From SXXH01 sp041165735 (GTDB lineage: Bacteria > Planctomycetota > UBA1135 > GCA-002686595): DNA of 63,650 nucleotides. The notes beneath the pieces were generated by a model. The model had not been told where the DNA came from and searched no databases. It saw only the letters and a list, made by a program, of their open reading frames with translations. This document shows positions 52,240 to 62,442 of the stretch, one piece after another. Every line of letters begins with the position of its first letter. Positions within the stretch are counted from its first letter, which is position 1. The position numbers and the translations under genes were made by a program. The stretch covers positions 1-63,650 of the forward strand of contig JBKDQQ010000119.1 in NCBI GenBank assembly GCA_046341775.1, read 5' to 3'.

Positions 52240-53088
52240 TCAGCGCAGCAGCACGCCCGTGCCCTCGAGCGCGAGGTGGAAGACGCGGTCGCAGTCGGTG
52301 GCTTGCAGGCGCACGCAGCCGTGCGAACCCGGCTGCTCGAGCCAGTCCTTGGTCGGCGCGCCGGTGTAGCCGTGCAGGCCGATGCCCGACTTGCCGAGCG
52401 GCTTGGCGTCCAGCTCGATCCAGATGCCACCGAGGATGTTGCGCGGGTCGCCGTGCGCGTACGTGACTTTCGTCGTCGGATGGGTCCACGATGGGTTGCG
52501 CACGCGCTCGACCACGGTGGTCGACCCGGTCGGCGTGGGCGAGTCGCTCGCGCCCACGCCCACGGCGGTGAACAAGAGCGGCGTGCGGGCGCCGTCCGCG
52601 GATCGCCACGCCGACAAGCGGTAGATGCCGCGGTCGACGACCAACTGCAGCTCGCCGCGCGCGAAGGCGACGACCTTGAGCTTCTGGCCCACCGACAGGC
52701 GACGCTCGTCGTACTTCGCGTTCCAGCGCGCGAGCAGTCCGTGCCCGAACCGATGGCGCTCGCCGATCCTGCCGCCGGTGTCTCCCTTGCGGACTTCGTG
52801 CACGCGCACGCCGAGCAGCTCGTCGCCGGGGAAGCGCTCGGGCGAGAAGTAGACGCGTTGCAGCAGCGGCTCGAGGCTGTCGCCCAGCAGTTGGCGCTCC
52901 TTGCCTTGCATGCGCTCGAGCGCGATTCCCGCCTCGAGCAGGAAGGGCACGACGGCGGCGCGATCCTGCATGGCCTGCGCGAGGCGCGGCCCGAATTCGG
53001 CGGCGCGCGGCGCGGGGCTGGAGGCTGGCGTGGTGGCGACTTGCGGCGCGGCGCCGAGCAGGGCGCAGGCGAGGAGTGCGGCGAGCAT
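52240..53088 (-). CDS. L,D-transpeptidase (YkuD family) with LysM-like region
   Basis: 282 residues. An N-terminal signal segment (MLAALLACALLGAA) is followed by an Ala/Pro linker, a region with VHEVRKGDTGGRIGERHRFGHGLLARWNAKYDERRLSVGQKLKVV that reads as a LysM-type fold, and the YkuD domain with GIGLHGYTG and GSHGCVRLQ, the catalytic His256 and Cys258. It would cross-link peptidoglycan or attach proteins to it in the periplasm, and shows that this organism builds a peptidoglycan-type wall. TAGTCT lies 7 nt before the ATG. Confidence 0.9.
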   Translation of the reverse strand: MLAALLACALLGAAPQVATTPASSPAPRAAEFGPRLAQAMQDRAAVVPFLLEAGIALERMQGKERQLLGDSLEPLLQRVYFSPERFPGDELLGVRVHEVRKGDTGGRIGERHRFGHGLLARWNAKYDERRLSVGQKLKVVAFARGELQLVVDRGIYRLSAWRSADGARTPLLFTAVGVGASDSPTPTGSTTVVERVRNPSWTHPTTKVTYAHGDPRNILGGIWIELDAKPLGKSGIGLHGYTGAPTKDWLEQPGSHGCVRLQATDCDRVFHLALEGTGVLLR

Positions 53089-53095
53089 CGCCGCG

Positions 53096-53101
53096 AGACT
53101 A
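53096..53101 (-). promoter_or_regulatory. -10-like TAGTCT 7 nt before L,D-transpeptidase start
   Basis: Minus-strand TAGTCT, 7 nt, then ATG 53088. It overlaps the yaeQ stop codon, so this could also be chance within an operon. Confidence 0.35.
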
Positions 53102-53656
53102 CGCTTCGGCCGCGTCGCGGAAAAGGCGCGTGCGCTCGACCGCGCCCGCGAAGGACTCGTTGCCGCGCACGAGGAACATCGTCCCGTCGGTCACGGTCAG
53201 GTCCCACTTCTCGTTCCGCTCGAGCTTGGCCGCCACGGCGGCGAGCAGCTGCTGGTCGAGCACGAGCACTTCGATCTCGTCGACCTTGTGGATCGTCTGC
53301 CCCTCGAGGGATCGCTCGAGGAGGCGCAGCGGCCTGTGCGGCACGATCGTGACCTTGCCCACGGCCTTCATCGCCTTGTGCAGCCGGTCGGCCGCCGGCA
53401 TGCCGACCTCGATCCAATGCACGATGCGTCCCGTGGCGTCGCGCACGCCGATGGCGGCTTCGTCCGGTTCGCACAAGCCGCGGCCGAAGGCGATGCCCTC
53501 CTCGTGGCACAGGCAGTAGCCCAGCACGCGCGCCACGAGGAACAGCTCGGACTCCGACGCGTGCATGGCCGTGCGCAGCTCGAGGGTCTCGTAGACGCCG
53601 CGATCCGCGTCGGCGAGGTTGATGGCGAAGCGATGCAGCAGTCCGGCGTGGGCCAT
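53099..53656 (-). CDS. YaeQ-family protein
   Basis: 185 residues. The sequence follows the YaeQ pattern: LHRFAINLADADRGVYETLELRTAMHASESE at the start, VARVLGYCLCHEEGIAFGRGL, WIEVGMPAADRLHKAMKAVGKVTIVPH and a C-terminal DLTVTDGTMFLV. YaeQ has a PD-(D/E)XK nuclease-like fold and was linked to transcription antitermination, but its activity is unsettled. Cytoplasmic. The gene lies between pepQ and the transpeptidase gene, the latter 10 bp downstream. Confidence 0.9.
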   Translation of the reverse strand: MAHAGLLHRFAINLADADRGVYETLELRTAMHASESELFLVARVLGYCLCHEEGIAFGRGLCEPDEAAIGVRDATGRIVHWIEVGMPAADRLHKAMKAVGKVTIVPHRPLRLLERSLEGQTIHKVDEIEVLVLDQQLLAAVAAKLERNEKWDLTVTDGTMFLVRGNESFAGAVERTRLFRDAAEA

Positions 53657-53713
53657 GCGGGAAGGATCGCCTGCCGCGCGTCCGCGTCCAAGCGCGCAGC
53701 GCCGGAACGCCGC

Positions 53714-53745
53714 GGGCCCCTTCCGGCGCGCGCCGAGAGGGGCCC
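53714..53745 (-). terminator. Stem-loop after pepQ-like gene
   Basis: GGGCCCCT (53714-53721) pairs with AGGGGCCC (53738-53745); an inner 12-bp palindrome CGGCGCGCGCCG (53724-53735) adds to the structure. A second short stem (53758-53765/53768-53775) lies closer to the stop. Probably ends the pepQ transcript. Confidence 0.45.
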
Positions 53746-53783
53746 GTGGGGATGCTCGCGCCGCGGTCGCGGCGCACGCAGGG

Positions 53784-55094
53784 TCAGATCCTCGGACGCG
53801 TCAGGTTCCGACCGCCGGACTTCGTGACGAGGATGTTGTCTTCGATGCGGATGCCGCCATGGCCCGCGAGCTGGTCGACCAGCTTCCAGTCGAAGAGGCT
53901 CGCCTTGGGGCCCGAGCGATGCGGCCGCAGCAGCATCTCGATGAAGTAGAGGCCGGGTTCGATCGTGAACACGTGGCCTTCCTCGATCGTCCTCGTCGTG
54001 CGCAGGTAGGGGTACTGGCGCGGCGGCGGGACCACGCCGCCCTCCGGGGCCTTCTGGCGACCGCCCACATCGTGCACCTGGATGCCGAGGAAGTGCCCGA
54101 GTCCGTGCGGGAAGAAGGGCGCGGTCAGGCCCGCTTCGACGGCGTCCTCGCCTCGCAAGCGGATCAACCCGTGGCGGTGCAGCAGGTCGCCGAGCAGCAC
54201 GTGCGCTCCGTGGTGCAGCTCGAGGTAGGGCATGCCCGGCTTGACGCGCTCGACGAGCCGCAGCTGCAGCTGGTCCATGTCCTCGACCAGCGCGACGAAG
54301 CGCGGATCGGCCTTGCCATTCGTCCAGGTGCGCGTGATGTCGGAGCAGTAGCCGTGCGTGCGCGCGCCGGCGTCGATCAAGAGCACCTTGCCCGACACGC
54401 CCGCGCGCTTGCCGCAGTAGTGCAGGATGGCGCCCTTCTCGTCGAGGCACACGATCGTCTCGTAGGGCAGTTCGCGATCGACGCAGCCCACGCCCTTGGC
54501 GTAGGCGTGGTGGATGTCGAGCTCCGAGCCGCCGGCGAGGAAGGCCGCGCGGGCGGCGTGGTGGCCGCGCGCCGCCTTCTCCTCGGCGTCCTCGATGCAG
54601 GCGATCTCCCACTCGCTCTTCCTCGCTCGTTCCCAATCGAGGCGCTTGACGAGCGCATCGGGGTTGAGCGCGTCGCGCAGGATGCCGTGCGCCTCGGCGG
54701 AGTCGGGCTGGTCGCCGATGTAGGCGGCGTGGCGCGACACGCCCAGGCGATCCCAGGCCTGGTTGACGTCCGGCGCTTCGATCACCTCGAAGGCTTCGGC
54801 CCAGAACGGCACGCCCAGCGGAGCCTGCTCGTACCAGTAGTCCTCGGGCGCCACGCGCACGAGCCGCGGCTTGGCGCCGGGGCGGATGTAGAGCAGGTGG
54901 AACGGCCCCTCGAGCGGGCACCAGTGCGCGAAGTGCGGAGTGGTCCGCAGCGGCGCGTCCTGGTCGTCGACGAAGTAGGTGAACGGCGCGCCGGACTGGA
55001 TCACCAGTCCGTCGAAGTTCGCCGCCGCCAACGCGGCCTCGGTGGTGCGTTGGCGTTCGGCGACGTGCCGCAGGTGGAGTTGCGCGTCCTTCAT
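53784..55094 (-). CDS. pepQ: Xaa-Pro dipeptidase, M24B family (PepQ-like)
   Basis: 436 residues, the size of Escherichia coli PepQ. Metal ligands read in order: two Asp in LLIDAGARTHGYCSDITRTW, His in FFPHGLGHFLGIQVHDVGG, Glu in TIEPGLYFIEMLL and Glu in GGIRIEDNILVT. The N-terminal half has the creatinase-like domain. It cleaves Xaa-Pro dipeptides in the cytoplasm, usually with manganese or cobalt, and completes the degradation of proline-containing peptides. The peptide transporter gene ends 10 nt upstream on the same strand, so uptake and cleavage of peptides are linked. Confidence 0.95.
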   Translation of the reverse strand: MKDAQLHLRHVAERQRTTEAALAAANFDGLVIQSGAPFTYFVDDQDAPLRTTPHFAHWCPLEGPFHLLYIRPGAKPRLVRVAPEDYWYEQAPLGVPFWAEAFEVIEAPDVNQAWDRLGVSRHAAYIGDQPDSAEAHGILRDALNPDALVKRLDWERARKSEWEIACIEDAEEKAARGHHAARAAFLAGGSELDIHHAYAKGVGCVDRELPYETIVCLDEKGAILHYCGKRAGVSGKVLLIDAGARTHGYCSDITRTWTNGKADPRFVALVEDMDQLQLRLVERVKPGMPYLELHHGAHVLLGDLLHRHGLIRLRGEDAVEAGLTAPFFPHGLGHFLGIQVHDVGGRQKAPEGGVVPPPRQYPYLRTTRTIEEGHVFTIEPGLYFIEMLLRPHRSGPKASLFDWKLVDQLAGHGGIRIEDNILVTKSGGRNLTRPRI

Positions 55095-55104
55095 GGCGAG
55101 GCCG

Positions 55105-56901
<1,797 letters not shown>

Positions 56902-57081
56902 GCCTTGCATCCGGGGGGGTGGAGGGGCCGTTGGAGCGCCGATCCTAACCGTGGACCGCCCGCCCGCGCAGTCGTTTCCCTCTCGACGCATCCGCGCCGC
57001 CTTGGACGTCCTCCCGCGGTCCTTGCCCTTCCCTTGCCGTCGGCGATGGCGCGTCGGCGCGACAGGCGCCAACATGGAGGC

Positions 57082-58380
57082 ATGTTCGACGCCCTGGTCA
57101 TGGCCATGCTGCCGCTCTGCCCGATCGGCGAGCTTTCGCAGGAATCCGCCGCGAGCAAGCTCGATCTCGCCGCCGCGGTGCGATCCATCGTCGCGCCGGA
57201 TCCCGCCGCCACCATCGGGGCGGCCTGCCTGGCGGAGGAGGCGCGCGGTCGCACCATCTGGGTCGGTCGGGCCGGCGAAGGACTGCCGGTCGGAGACGCC
57301 GCGCGGTGGCTGGACTTGCTGGTCGAGGAAGTGGACGCCGTCTGCGTGGACGTCGGCTGGGTCGAGGGCGAGCAGTTGGAGCGCTGGATCCACGATGGCG
57401 AAGGTTCCCTGCCGGCCCTGCTGGACGCGTGCGCACCCTGGTCGTGGGATCGCGCCGGCGCCGAGCGCGTCCTGCGCGCCCTGCGCGAGCGCTGCGAGCG
57501 CGAACCGGGCCGCAAGCCGCGCTTCGTGGGCGTCGGCGTCGGTCCCGCCAAGAGCACCTACGAACGCGCCCAGGCCTTCATCGAGGAGTGCGACTTCAAC
57601 CTCGGCCATCGGTCGGGCGTCGTGCTCGGGCCGCTGCGCCAACTCGGCGAGGACGGCCGTTCGCGCTGGTACCGCATGGAACCGGGGGACCAGTACGTCA
57701 TGCGCGTCGCCATCAGCGAGGCCTACGAGGTGCTCGCCGGCGAGCGCGAGTCCCATGCGGAACGCCTCGGCGCCAGGAAGGTCGAGCTCGGCCTGCAGTC
57801 GCTGGTGGCGCTGGTCAACGTCGAGCGCAGCATGAGCCACGAGGTCGAGGGCGGCGAGCTCGATCCGCACGGCGACATGATCGCCGGCATGGTGCGTTGG
57901 ACCCGCGAGCACTTGCCGCCCGAGGCGCGCGTGTTGTGCCTCGTCGAGGGCCGCGAGGTGCTGCGCGCCAGCCGTCCCGACAGCGCGGCGGCCTGCTTCG
58001 CGCGCCAACCCGAATCCGGACCGGCGACCAGCGTGCTGATGTTGTCGGGATCCATGGCGCCGATGGCGCACGAGGTCGGCAGCGATCTCGTGCCGCGCCG
58101 CCTCGAGATCGCCTGCGCCGAAGGCTCCGCCCTGTGCGGCGACTTGCGGGCGCACGCTTCCGGATCCGCGCTGCTCGACCTGCGCTCGCTGGCGGCGGTC
58201 CGCGCCGACGCCAAGGCGGATGCGAACCTGCGCGGCCTGGCGGAGCGCTGGTCCGCATCGCAGGAGGTGCCGCTCGCGCCGCGGCGCATGGCCGAGGCGT
58301 CCGACGCCCGCATCGACATCCTCCCGCTCCTCGACGCCGACTTCCTGCAGTGGTCCAAGGCGACGCCGAGTCCGCGTTGA
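57082..58380 (+). CDS. Soluble protein of unknown function
   Basis: 432 residues, no signal peptide or membrane segment. It begins MFDALVMAMLPLCPIGELSQESAASKLDLAAAV and has a RWLDLLVEEVDAVCVDVG segment, a central GRKPRFVGVGVGPAKSTYERAQAFIEECDFN segment and a Met/His-poor C-terminal half. The alternation of strands and helices suggests two alpha/beta domains. I do not recognise a family. The ATG has GGAGG just upstream (GGAGGC), a strong ribosome binding site. The downstream membrane protein starts at a TTG overlapping the stop, so translation is coupled. Confidence 0.6.
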   Translation: MFDALVMAMLPLCPIGELSQESAASKLDLAAAVRSIVAPDPAATIGAACLAEEARGRTIWVGRAGEGLPVGDAARWLDLLVEEVDAVCVDVGWVEGEQLERWIHDGEGSLPALLDACAPWSWDRAGAERVLRALRERCEREPGRKPRFVGVGVGPAKSTYERAQAFIEECDFNLGHRSGVVLGPLRQLGEDGRSRWYRMEPGDQYVMRVAISEAYEVLAGERESHAERLGARKVELGLQSLVALVNVERSMSHEVEGGELDPHGDMIAGMVRWTREHLPPEARVLCLVEGREVLRASRPDSAAACFARQPESGPATSVLMLSGSMAPMAHEVGSDLVPRRLEIACAEGSALCGDLRAHASGSALLDLRSLAAVRADAKADANLRGLAERWSASQEVPLAPRRMAEASDARIDILPLLDADFLQWSKATPSPR

Positions 58381-60122
58381 ACGCCGGCCCTGCGAGCTCG
58401 CCGCGCCGCTGGTGCGTCGGGGGTCTCGTCGTCGCCTTGCTCGCGACAGCCGCCTGCTGGCTGCGGCACCTGCCGGGCCCGGGCGGCGGCCTCGGGCACG
58501 ACTGGTCGTACTTCCTGCCGCGGCTCCTGGCGGGCGAGCACCACGCGCGTGTGTCAGGTTTGCTTGACACGCCCTGGTTCACGCCCGCCTTCGGCGCGGG
58601 CCTCCCGCTGGCCGCGCACCCCGCCTCGGTCTGGCATTCGCTGCCGCAGGCGCTGTCCATCCCGTTCGGGCCGCTCGTCGCGGCGCAGGCGACGCTCCTG
58701 TGCGCCGCCGCGGTGGCGTACATCGGCGCATGGCTGTGCGCGCGCGACGTGCTCGGCCTCGGCCCGCGCGCCGCGCTCGTCGCGGGTCTCGCCTGCGCCC
58801 TCGACTCGTTCCTGCCGGCGCGCATGGCGATCGGGCACCTCGGCTTCCACACCCAGGCCTTGGCGCCCCTGCTCGCGTGGCTGCTGCTGCATCCGGGACG
58901 GAACCACGCGGCCTGCGCATCGGGGGCGGCGCTCGTCGCGGCGGCGATCGTCTTCGGCGGCAACGTGTACGGCGCGCCGGCGGTGGCGCTGGTGGTGCTG
59001 GCCGTCGCGGGCATGGCGGCGTGGCGCGGGGGGAACTGGCGCGTCTTCGCGCTGCGCTCGCTGGCCGCCATCGCCCTGGCGCTGGGGTTGTGCGCCGAGA
59101 AGCTGCATCTGGCCGCGGCGTTCGTGGAGCACGCGCCGCGCGACCAGTACGGCCTGCCGCTGTGCGCCGGGCTGGTCGAGGCGACGCTCCTGTGCTTGCG
59201 CGTGCTGGCGCTCGGTCCCGACATGGATCTCGTCGCGAACTGGGTCTCGGGCGGCCCGAAGCTCGCGCGCCACGAGTGGGAGTTCGCGCTCGGTCCCGCG
59301 GTCGTCGCGGGGGCGTTGCTGGCCCTGGCGCGAGCGCGCAGGCCCGCCGCGCCGCGCGGCGTCGCGGTGGTCGCCGCCGTCGCGCTGGGCGCGGCCCTCT
59401 TGGCGCCGCTCGTGCTGGTGTCGGAGGCCGCGTGGCTGCGTCAAGCGGATTGGACAAAGGACGCCAGCACCTTGTTCCGCACCTGGGCGGCGTACGGCCC
59501 CGTCTGCGCGCTCGGCTGCGCGGTGGCGGTCGATCGGGCGCGCTCGCCGCGCCTGGGGCACGCGTGGGCGTTCGTGGCCGCGGCGACGATCGGTTGGGCG
59601 GCGTGGTCTTCGAGCGGGGCGCGCGACGCCGCCTACGATCCGGCGCGCATCCTCGAGGCGCACGCGCGGCTCGCCGACGCCCCTCCGCCGCCCATCGCGC
59701 AGGTCGCGTGGCTCGTGGACGCGGACGGCAAGCCGGGCCTGCCGCTGGGTCGCGACGACGCCCTCGCGCAAGGCGTGTCGCAGTTGCTGCCCTACGAACC
59801 GCTCTTCGGATATCGGCTCGAGCGGTATCCGTTGCGCGGGCTGGCTCCGGGGCCGGCGCTGGAGGAGGAGCGCGGCTTGCTGCGACTGCGCGAGCCTTCC
59901 TCGTGGATCGACCCCGCCACATCCGGTCGTCCGCCGGGCGGGCGCTTCCGCGCGTCCGAGCGCGACATGGCCGAGCGCTTCGCCGCGTGGAAGACGGTCG
60001 ACTGGCCGCGTTCGGATGCCTGGAGACGCGCCGAACGGATCGCGCGAGTCGCTTGGGCCTGCGTGCTCCTAGCCGCGATCGCCGCCATCGCCCACGGGCG
60101 TCGCGCTGTCCAATCTGCTTGA
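58377..60122 (+). CDS. Polytopic membrane protein, glycosyltransferase-C-like
   Basis: 581 residues from a TTG that overlaps the preceding stop (TTGA); no ATG or GTG earlier in frame gives a better start. Around ten hydrophobic segments fill residues 10-400, and a soluble segment of about 130 residues follows before a last helix near 560. An early GLGHDWSYFLPRLLAGEHHARVS loop with Asp resembles the first external loop of GT-C enzymes (ArnT/PMT type), but the match is only in layout. Three near-copies of the GTCAA-N6-TTGAC palindrome lie inside this gene (58553, 59440, 60108). Its 3' end overlaps the convergent carrier gene by 54 bp. Confidence 0.6.
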   Translation: MNAGPASSPRRWCVGGLVVALLATAACWLRHLPGPGGGLGHDWSYFLPRLLAGEHHARVSGLLDTPWFTPAFGAGLPLAAHPASVWHSLPQALSIPFGPLVAAQATLLCAAAVAYIGAWLCARDVLGLGPRAALVAGLACALDSFLPARMAIGHLGFHTQALAPLLAWLLLHPGRNHAACASGAALVAAAIVFGGNVYGAPAVALVVLAVAGMAAWRGGNWRVFALRSLAAIALALGLCAEKLHLAAAFVEHAPRDQYGLPLCAGLVEATLLCLRVLALGPDMDLVANWVSGGPKLARHEWEFALGPAVVAGALLALARARRPAAPRGVAVVAAVALGAALLAPLVLVSEAAWLRQADWTKDASTLFRTWAAYGPVCALGCAVAVDRARSPRLGHAWAFVAAATIGWAAWSSSGARDAAYDPARILEAHARLADAPPPPIAQVAWLVDADGKPGLPLGRDDALAQGVSQLLPYEPLFGYRLERYPLRGLAPGPALEEERGLLRLREPSSWIDPATSGRPPGGRFRASERDMAERFAAWKTVDWPRSDAWRRAERIARVAWACVLLAAIAAIAHGRRAVQSA

Positions 60123-61406
60123 CGCCATGCGGCCCAGGCCGCGCGCCAAGGCGATCCAGCCGAGGCCCAGCGGAGCAAGCAGGAGCGCCGTGCCGCCGAG
60201 GCCGGCGGCGGCGCGCAGGAAGCCGTCGAAGGCCCAGGCGCCCAGCGCGTCGCCCGCGCGGTAGACGAAGGTGTCGATCGCGGCCTTGGCCTTGTACTTC
60301 TCCTCGGGCGAGAGCGCGGCGTAGAGGGCTTCCCGCACGGGGCGGGCGGTGGCGAAGTGCGACGCCCGCACCGCGACTTGCGCCACGACCAGCGCGAAGA
60401 TCGGGGCCGCCATGCCGGCCACGGGCGCCATCTCGCCGCCCTCGAGCGCCCACCACAGCGCGACTCCGGCGCAGGCGCAGCATGCGGGTTGCACCGCCAG
60501 CGAGAAGGCCGGGCCGGCGCGGCGCGCGAGTCGTTCCGCGACGAACAGTTGCAGCACGAGCGTCGAACCTTGCGTCCAGGCGTCGATCTGCGCGAACAGC
60601 GCGGTGCGTCCGGCGCGGTCCAGCGCCTGCGCCGCGACGGTCTCGGCCTGCACGAAGTACAGGAAGGTGCCGCTCAAGGTGTGGAAGAAGGTGTAGCCGC
60701 AGATCGCCGCGAGGATCGGCCGGCGTGGCAGCAGCGCGAGTCCTTCCCACGCCGGACCGGCGCCGCCGGCGTGCGCGCGCCGCGCGGCGGGCGCGCCCGC
60801 CGGGAAGGCGAGGGCGCACGGCGCGGCCAGCGCGAACACGGCCGCGGAGAGGTACAGCAGGCCGGCGCCGCCCAAGTGCTCGTGCAGATGCGCGGTCGTG
60901 TTCGCGCCGAGGAAGGCGCCCAGCGTCCCGCCCGCGCCGACGAGTCCGTACAAGCGCAGCGCCTCGTCGCCGCGGAACTGGTCCGCCAGCCACGAGAACC
61001 AGGTCGACACGACCAGCAGGTTGAGCACGCTGACCTGCACGTAGAAGGCGCGCGCGATCCACGGCGAGCCGTCCGCGTCGAGGAACGGCGCGATCGCGCA
61101 CAGGCTGGCGGCGACGACGAGCAGCACGGCGATGGCGTGCGAGCGCGGCCCCGCGCGGCGCGACAGTTCGGCCACGACGAGCGCCACGACCAGCGTGGCG
61201 CCCAGCGTGGCGGCGAACAACCAAGGAAGTTCCGCGGTGCCGCCCTGCAGCCCCGCCGCCTCGCGCAGCGGGCGCAGGATCGAGTAGGCGTACAAGGCGC
61301 AGAAGAAGCCCGTCGCCGCCAGCAGCGTGCGCCGCCCTTCGCCCGGCCGCAGGCGCAGCAGCGCGCGCAACGGATGCGGTCCCGCTTCGTCGCGCGCGGC
61401 GTTCAT
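60069..61406 (-). CDS. MFS/NTT (ATP:ADP antiporter)-like carrier
   Basis: 445 residues with about 12 hydrophobic segments. The N-terminal segment ATGFFCALYAYSILRPLREAAGL resembles the LRPLREA-type start of bacterial NTT/TLC-like proteins, and LRLYGLVGAGGTLGAFLGA fits the same family; the VSPEEKYKAKAAID-like cytoplasmic loop (ALSPEEKYKAKAAIDTFVYRAGD) is also characteristic of this broad group, members of which need not carry nucleotides. Substrate is unknown. Its stop lies inside the 3' end of the plus-strand membrane gene, giving a 54-bp tail-to-tail overlap, and its start overlaps the rhomboid stop. Confidence 0.75.
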   Translation of the reverse strand: MNAARDEAGPHPLRALLRLRPGEGRRTLLAATGFFCALYAYSILRPLREAAGLQGGTAELPWLFAATLGATLVVALVVAELSRRAGPRSHAIAVLLVVAASLCAIAPFLDADGSPWIARAFYVQVSVLNLLVVSTWFSWLADQFRGDEALRLYGLVGAGGTLGAFLGANTTAHLHEHLGGAGLLYLSAAVFALAAPCALAFPAGAPAARRAHAGGAGPAWEGLALLPRRPILAAICGYTFFHTLSGTFLYFVQAETVAAQALDRAGRTALFAQIDAWTQGSTLVLQLFVAERLARRAGPAFSLAVQPACCACAGVALWWALEGGEMAPVAGMAAPIFALVVAQVAVRASHFATARPVREALYAALSPEEKYKAKAAIDTFVYRAGDALGAWAFDGFLRAAAGLGGTALLLAPLGLGWIALARGLGRMASSRLDSATPVGDGGDRG

Positions 61407-62395
61407 CCCAAGGTCGCCAGGGCGCGCAGCCACGCGACGAGGAGCAGGGCCGGAGCGCACGACGCCAAGGCGATCTGCGAGCGCGAGGAGAGCCTGCGAC
61501 CGAGGTCGAAGCGCGCGGCGGCGAGTCCCAGCAAGGCGCCGGCCACGAAGCCCGCGAGGTGCGCGCCGACGTCGACCTTGTCGAGGATCGCCTGCCGATC
61601 GGCCGCGCTGGTCTCGACGGTGATGCCGCCCATGCCCGACCAGGCCAGCAATCCGACGCCCATCACGACCGGCGCCCAGCGGCGCCAGGCGCTCGAGCGC
61701 GTCCGGCCGCGCCGCGCCCATTCGACCGCGACCTGCATGCCAAGGGCCCCGAACACGGCCGTCGAGGCGCCGATGGAGGCGTGCGGCGCGTCGCGCAGCG
61801 CGACGTTGAACCAGTTGCCCACCACGCCGGAGGCGAGGATGCCCAGCCATGCGACGCCGATCCCCACGCCTTGCGACAGGATCAGCCCGAACGCGGCTCC
61901 GAAGACGACGTTGCCGGCCAAGTGCGCGAGGTCCGAGTGCAGGGTCAGGGCCGTGGCGACGCGCCACCACTCGCCTTGCGACACGAGGTCCGACGCGTTG
62001 CGTCCCAGCGCCTTCCAATCGACGCCGTGGCGCTCCTCGATGACGAGGATGTGCAGCAGGGCGAGCAGGCCTCCGTAGAGGATCGCCGCGTGCCCGCCCG
62101 CCGGCAACGGCTCGAACGGGGCTTCGCGCGGCGGCCAACCGCGGTTCTCGCGGTCGTAGCGTTCCAACTGCTCGAGCGCCGCGCGCGCCTGGTGGCGCCG
62201 CACGAGCAGCGCCTGCGCGCCGTCGTCCAGCTGCGCCGCCGCGCAGGGGATCGACACGGACTGCAGCACCAGCACGTGATGGCGCGCTCGCCGCGCGTCG
62301 GCGTCGCGCGCCACCTCGACCCAATCCTGCGGGTCCGTCGGCGCGTCGGTCTGTGCTTGCATCGCTTGGCGGTCGCCCTCGGCGTCCGGCCGCAT
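61403..62395 (-). CDS. Second rhomboid-family intramembrane protease
   Basis: 330 residues. The N-terminal 110 are soluble; six hydrophobic segments follow. HLAGNVVFGAAFG gives the conserved Asn, ASIGASTAVFGALG the catalytic Ser and VGAHLAGFVAGALL the His. It is the GlpG-like layout with a long N-terminal domain. Either ATG 62395 or ATG 62362 could start it; TATAGA at 62400-62395 would be a good -10 for the latter. The downstream carrier gene overlaps by four bases. Confidence 0.9.
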   Translation of the reverse strand: MRPDAEGDRQAMQAQTDAPTDPQDWVEVARDADARRARHHVLVLQSVSIPCAAAQLDDGAQALLVRRHQARAALEQLERYDRENRGWPPREAPFEPLPAGGHAAILYGGLLALLHILVIEERHGVDWKALGRNASDLVSQGEWWRVATALTLHSDLAHLAGNVVFGAAFGLILSQGVGIGVAWLGILASGVVGNWFNVALRDAPHASIGASTAVFGALGMQVAVEWARRGRTRSSAWRRWAPVVMGVGLLAWSGMGGITVETSAADRQAILDKVDVGAHLAGFVAGALLGLAAARFDLGRRLSSRSQIALASCAPALLLVAWLRALATLG

Positions 62396-62442
62396 CTATA
62401 CTGCCTCGGAACGGCACGCCGCGCGACCCGGAGCACCGACAG

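Noticed and set aside
52233..52240. Fluoride riboswitch for crcB
   Set aside because: Only 7 bases separate crcB from the upstream gene, leaving no room for the aptamer.
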